In this document: piece by piece, positions 6,225-7,795 of the stretch
Layout: the number at the start of each line of letters is the position of its first letter
Position numbering within the stretch: the stretch's first letter is position 1
Assembly: GCA_025465405.1 (NCBI GenBank)
Contig: JAODNL010000328.1
Span: 1 to 7,795 of the forward strand
Origin: Pseudonocardiales bacterium
GTDB taxonomy: Bacteria > Actinomycetota > Actinomycetes > Mycobacteriales > Jatrophihabitantaceae
Length of the DNA stretch: 7,795 bases
Direction: 5' to 3'
Translations under genes and position numbers: made by a program
Notes under the pieces: model-generated
Told to the model about the DNA's origin: nothing
The model's database searches: none
The model's input: only the letters and a program-made list of their open reading frames with translations

Positions 6225-6366
6225 GCATCCAGCCTGCGCCGTCGGTGCGACAGGGACAACCGGGGTGCGGCGCCGCACGGTCGACGTAGTGGTGGGCACC
6301 GTTGCCGCTGAGCACTGATGTGACGGCGCAGCGGCCGCCTCGCTGTAATACGCCCCACCGTGCTGC
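6225..6366. other. Intergenic gap between the reductase stop and the small anchored-protein start
   Basis: These 142 bases separate two minus-strand genes. A GTATTACAG stretch on the minus strand (near 6345-6353) is the only AT-richer spot and could hold a -10 for the anchored-protein gene, but no matching -35 is obvious. A TGAGCA/TGCTCA inverted pair near the reductase stop is too short and too far apart (about 50 bases) to call a terminator. Confidence 0.25.
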
Positions 6367-7605
6367 TCAGGACATGACGTAGGCGTAGCCGACCGCTGGA
6401 TCGGCCAGCCGCGCGGCATCGACCGGGGTGCCCGCCGCGATCAGGGGCTTGATCTCGTCGATCACATCCCACACGTTCACGTTCATGGCGGCCTTGATGC
6501 GGTTGGCGTCGTCGAGCCAGAAGGCCACGAACTCGCGCGCCGCGAGGTCGCCGCGGACTACAACGCGGTCGTACTCACCGGGCGGCGCGTGGCCGACGTA
6601 CTCCATGCCCAGGTCGTACTGGTCGCTGTAGAAGTACGGCAGCTGCTCGTACCGGGCGTCTGCGCCCAGCATCGCGGCGGCCGCGGTGGCGGGCTGGTTC
6701 AGTGCGGCAGCCCAGTGCTCCACCCGGACCCGCCGGCCGAGTACCGGGTGCGCGTGGTTGGCGATGTCCCCGACGGCGAAGATGTCCGGGTTGCTGGTTT
6801 GCAGCGACGCCTCGACAAGCACGCCGTTGTCGACGTCCAGCCCGGCGGCCTCCGCCAGCTCGACGTTCGGCAGCACGCCGATCCCGACCACGATCGCGTC
6901 GGCGGTTACTGCCGACCCGTCGCCGAGCAGTAGCCCGGTCACCCGGCCGCCCTCGGTGCGCACCTCCTGCACGTGGGCATCGAGGCGCAGGTCCACGCCG
7001 TTGACGGTGTGCAGGTCGGCGAACACCTGCGCGAGTTCGCGGCCGAGAACAGCCAGCAGCGGCAGGTGTGCCATCTCGACGACCGTCACGTCCGTGCCGG
7101 CTTGCCGGGCGGCCGCGGCAACCTCGAGCCCGATCCAGCCGGCCCCGATGATCACGAGCCGGCGCCCTGGCCCGAACGTCGCCCGGATCGCATCGGAGTC
7201 CTCACGACGGCGCAGGTAGTGCACGCCCTCGGCGTCGGCGCCGGCAATTGTCAGCCGCCGTGGCGAGGCGCCGGTGGCCAGCAGCAGCCGGTCGTAGCGC
7301 AGCTGGGTACCGTCGGCGAGCGTGACGTCGTGGGCGGCCGGATCGAGCGCGGTCGCGTGCGTGCCGAGCCGCAGGTCGACGTCGTGCTCGGCGTACCAGT
7401 CGGCGTCGTGCACGATCGCGTCCTCGAACGGGCTCCGGTTCATGAGGTAGCTCTTGGACAGCGGCGGCCGTTCGTACGGCAAGTGCATCTCGTCACCGAT
7501 CAGCGTCACCGAGCCGGAGAACCCCCTCTCCCGCAGGGCTTCCGTGGCCTTGGCGCCGGCTAGCCCGCCGCCGACGATGACGATGCGCTGTACTGGCTCG
7601 GTCAT
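6367..7605 (-). CDS. FAD/NADH-dependent ferredoxin-reductase-type oxidoreductase
   Basis: A 412-residue flavoprotein of the oxygenase-coupled NADH-ferredoxin reductase type (putidaredoxin and rhodocoxin reductase family), which passes electrons from NAD(P)H through FAD to a small ferredoxin serving a P450 or dioxygenase. In order: the FAD Rossmann motif GGGLAGAKA (12-20), the conserved YERPPLSK (44-51), ATGASPR (110-116), the NAD Rossmann motif GAGWIGLE (154-161) ending in Glu177 after the next strand, which favours NADH over NADPH, the FAD-binding IFAVGDIA (275-282), and a C-terminal reductase domain (about 325-400, including YFYSDQYDLGMEYVG). Length is normal for the family. ATG 7605 is supported by GGAGG five bases upstream (7611-7615) and by family alignment; a longer in-frame extension to 7779 would run across the divergent gene. 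No ferredoxin, P450 or oxygenase gene is visible, so its partner is elsewhere. The anchored-protein gene lies 142 bases downstream. Confidence 0.94.
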   Translation of the reverse strand: MTEPVQRIVIVGGGLAGAKATEALRERGFSGSVTLIGDEMHLPYERPPLSKSYLMNRSPFEDAIVHDADWYAEHDVDLRLGTHATALDPAAHDVTLADGTQLRYDRLLLATGASPRRLTIAGADAEGVHYLRRREDSDAIRATFGPGRRLVIIGAGWIGLEVAAAARQAGTDVTVVEMAHLPLLAVLGRELAQVFADLHTVNGVDLRLDAHVQEVRTEGGRVTGLLLGDGSAVTADAIVVGIGVLPNVELAEAAGLDVDNGVLVEASLQTSNPDIFAVGDIANHAHPVLGRRVRVEHWAAALNQPATAAAAMLGADARYEQLPYFYSDQYDLGMEYVGHAPPGEYDRVVVRGDLAAREFVAFWLDDANRIKAAMNVNVWDVIDEIKPLIAAGTPVDAARLADPAVGYAYVMS

Positions 7606-7711
7606 GTCTGCCTCCGTCCCGGGACCGTACTCCGGCGACCGCGCCGATCGCAGGCCATCGGTTCGGTAATGGCGGTGCATCACAACGGCCGGCGCACTTA
7701 GCATCGAGGGC
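7606..7711. promoter_or_regulatory. Divergent intergenic region with possible leaderless promoter for the LysE-type gene
   Basis: On the plus strand TAGCAT (7699-7704) fits the actinobacterial -10 consensus TANNNT and lies exactly 7 bases before ATG 7712, which would place the transcription start at or next to the A of the start codon. No usable ribosome binding site exists (GAGGG ends only one base before the ATG), consistent with a leaderless mRNA. On the minus strand TACGGT (around 7624-7629) is a candidate -10 for the reductase, followed by a normal GGAGG. The -35 elements are not clear on either strand. Confidence 0.45.
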
Positions 7712-7795
7712 ATGCTGGTCGCGGTCGCCACGTTCGCCCTGGCCGCTGCCCTGATCGTGCTGTTGCCCGGCCCGGACACCCTGGTCGTGGTGCGC
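7712..7795 (+). CDS. LysE/RhtB family amino-acid exporter, N-terminal fragment cut by window
   Basis: Only the first 28 codons are present. They encode a hydrophobic first transmembrane helix ending in LLPGPDTLVVVR. The PGPD(T/N) motif after the first helix is the signature of the LysE/RhtB translocator family, inner-membrane exporters of amino acids or related metabolites, usually about 200-215 residues long with six helices. The substrate cannot be told from this fragment. It is divergent from the reductase gene. Confidence rests on the signature motif and its position at the N-terminus. Confidence 0.8.
   Translation, partial: MLVAVATFALAAALIVLLPGPDTLVVVR

Noticed and set aside
5892..6318. 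Plus-strand frames over the small anchored-protein gene
   Set aside because: No motif or ribosome binding site; the minus-strand frame has a coherent inner domain, membrane helix and tail, so it is preferred, though with moderate confidence.

Overview
The window is high-GC DNA (GC strongly favoured at third codon positions, several GTG starts). It is almost certainly from an actinomycete: the proteins include an actinobacterial-type cytochrome oxidase subunit I, a UdgX-type uracil-DNA glycosylase like that of mycobacteria, and a hemerythrin/SnoaL pair. I cannot name the genus. No tRNA, rRNA, insertion sequence, integrase, CRISPR array or phage gene is visible. It reads as ordinary chromosome with an accessory stress/redox flavour.

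Layout, left to right. (1) 1-1652, minus strand: ctaD, the heme-copper oxidase catalytic subunit, with its 3' end cut off by the window edge. This region carries no listed gene on the plus strand; the long plus-strand reading frames over it are shadows. (2) 1653-1729: a short divergent intergenic region. (3) 1730-3274, plus strand: a three-gene cassette of a hemerythrin-domain protein, a SnoaL-like small protein and a small multi-pass membrane protein, tightly packed and probably co-transcribed. (4) 3286-3903, minus strand: UdgX, converging on the cassette with about 11 bases between stop codons. (5) 3904-3994: divergent intergenic region. (6) 3995-5864, plus strand: a cation diffusion facilitator transporter followed 34 bases later by a class II (SIRT4-like) sirtuin. 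(7) 5868-7605, minus strand: a small membrane-anchored protein of unknown function and, upstream of it, a ferredoxin-reductase-type FAD/NADH oxidoreductase. (8) 7712 to the edge, plus strand: the first 28 codons of a LysE/RhtB-type exporter, with a possible leaderless promoter.

How the genes may work together. The genes alternate strand in small units, so no single large operon is present. A loose oxygen/redox/metal/NAD theme links terminal oxidase, hemerythrin, metal efflux, NAD-dependent deacylase and FAD reductase, but this is inference from proximity only. I did not find a convincing undescribed multi-gene system. The items most worth a second look are UdgX, whose family forms a covalent bond to DNA; the unrecognised membrane-anchored Cys/His protein at 5868-6224; and the hemerythrin-SnoaL-membrane cassette.
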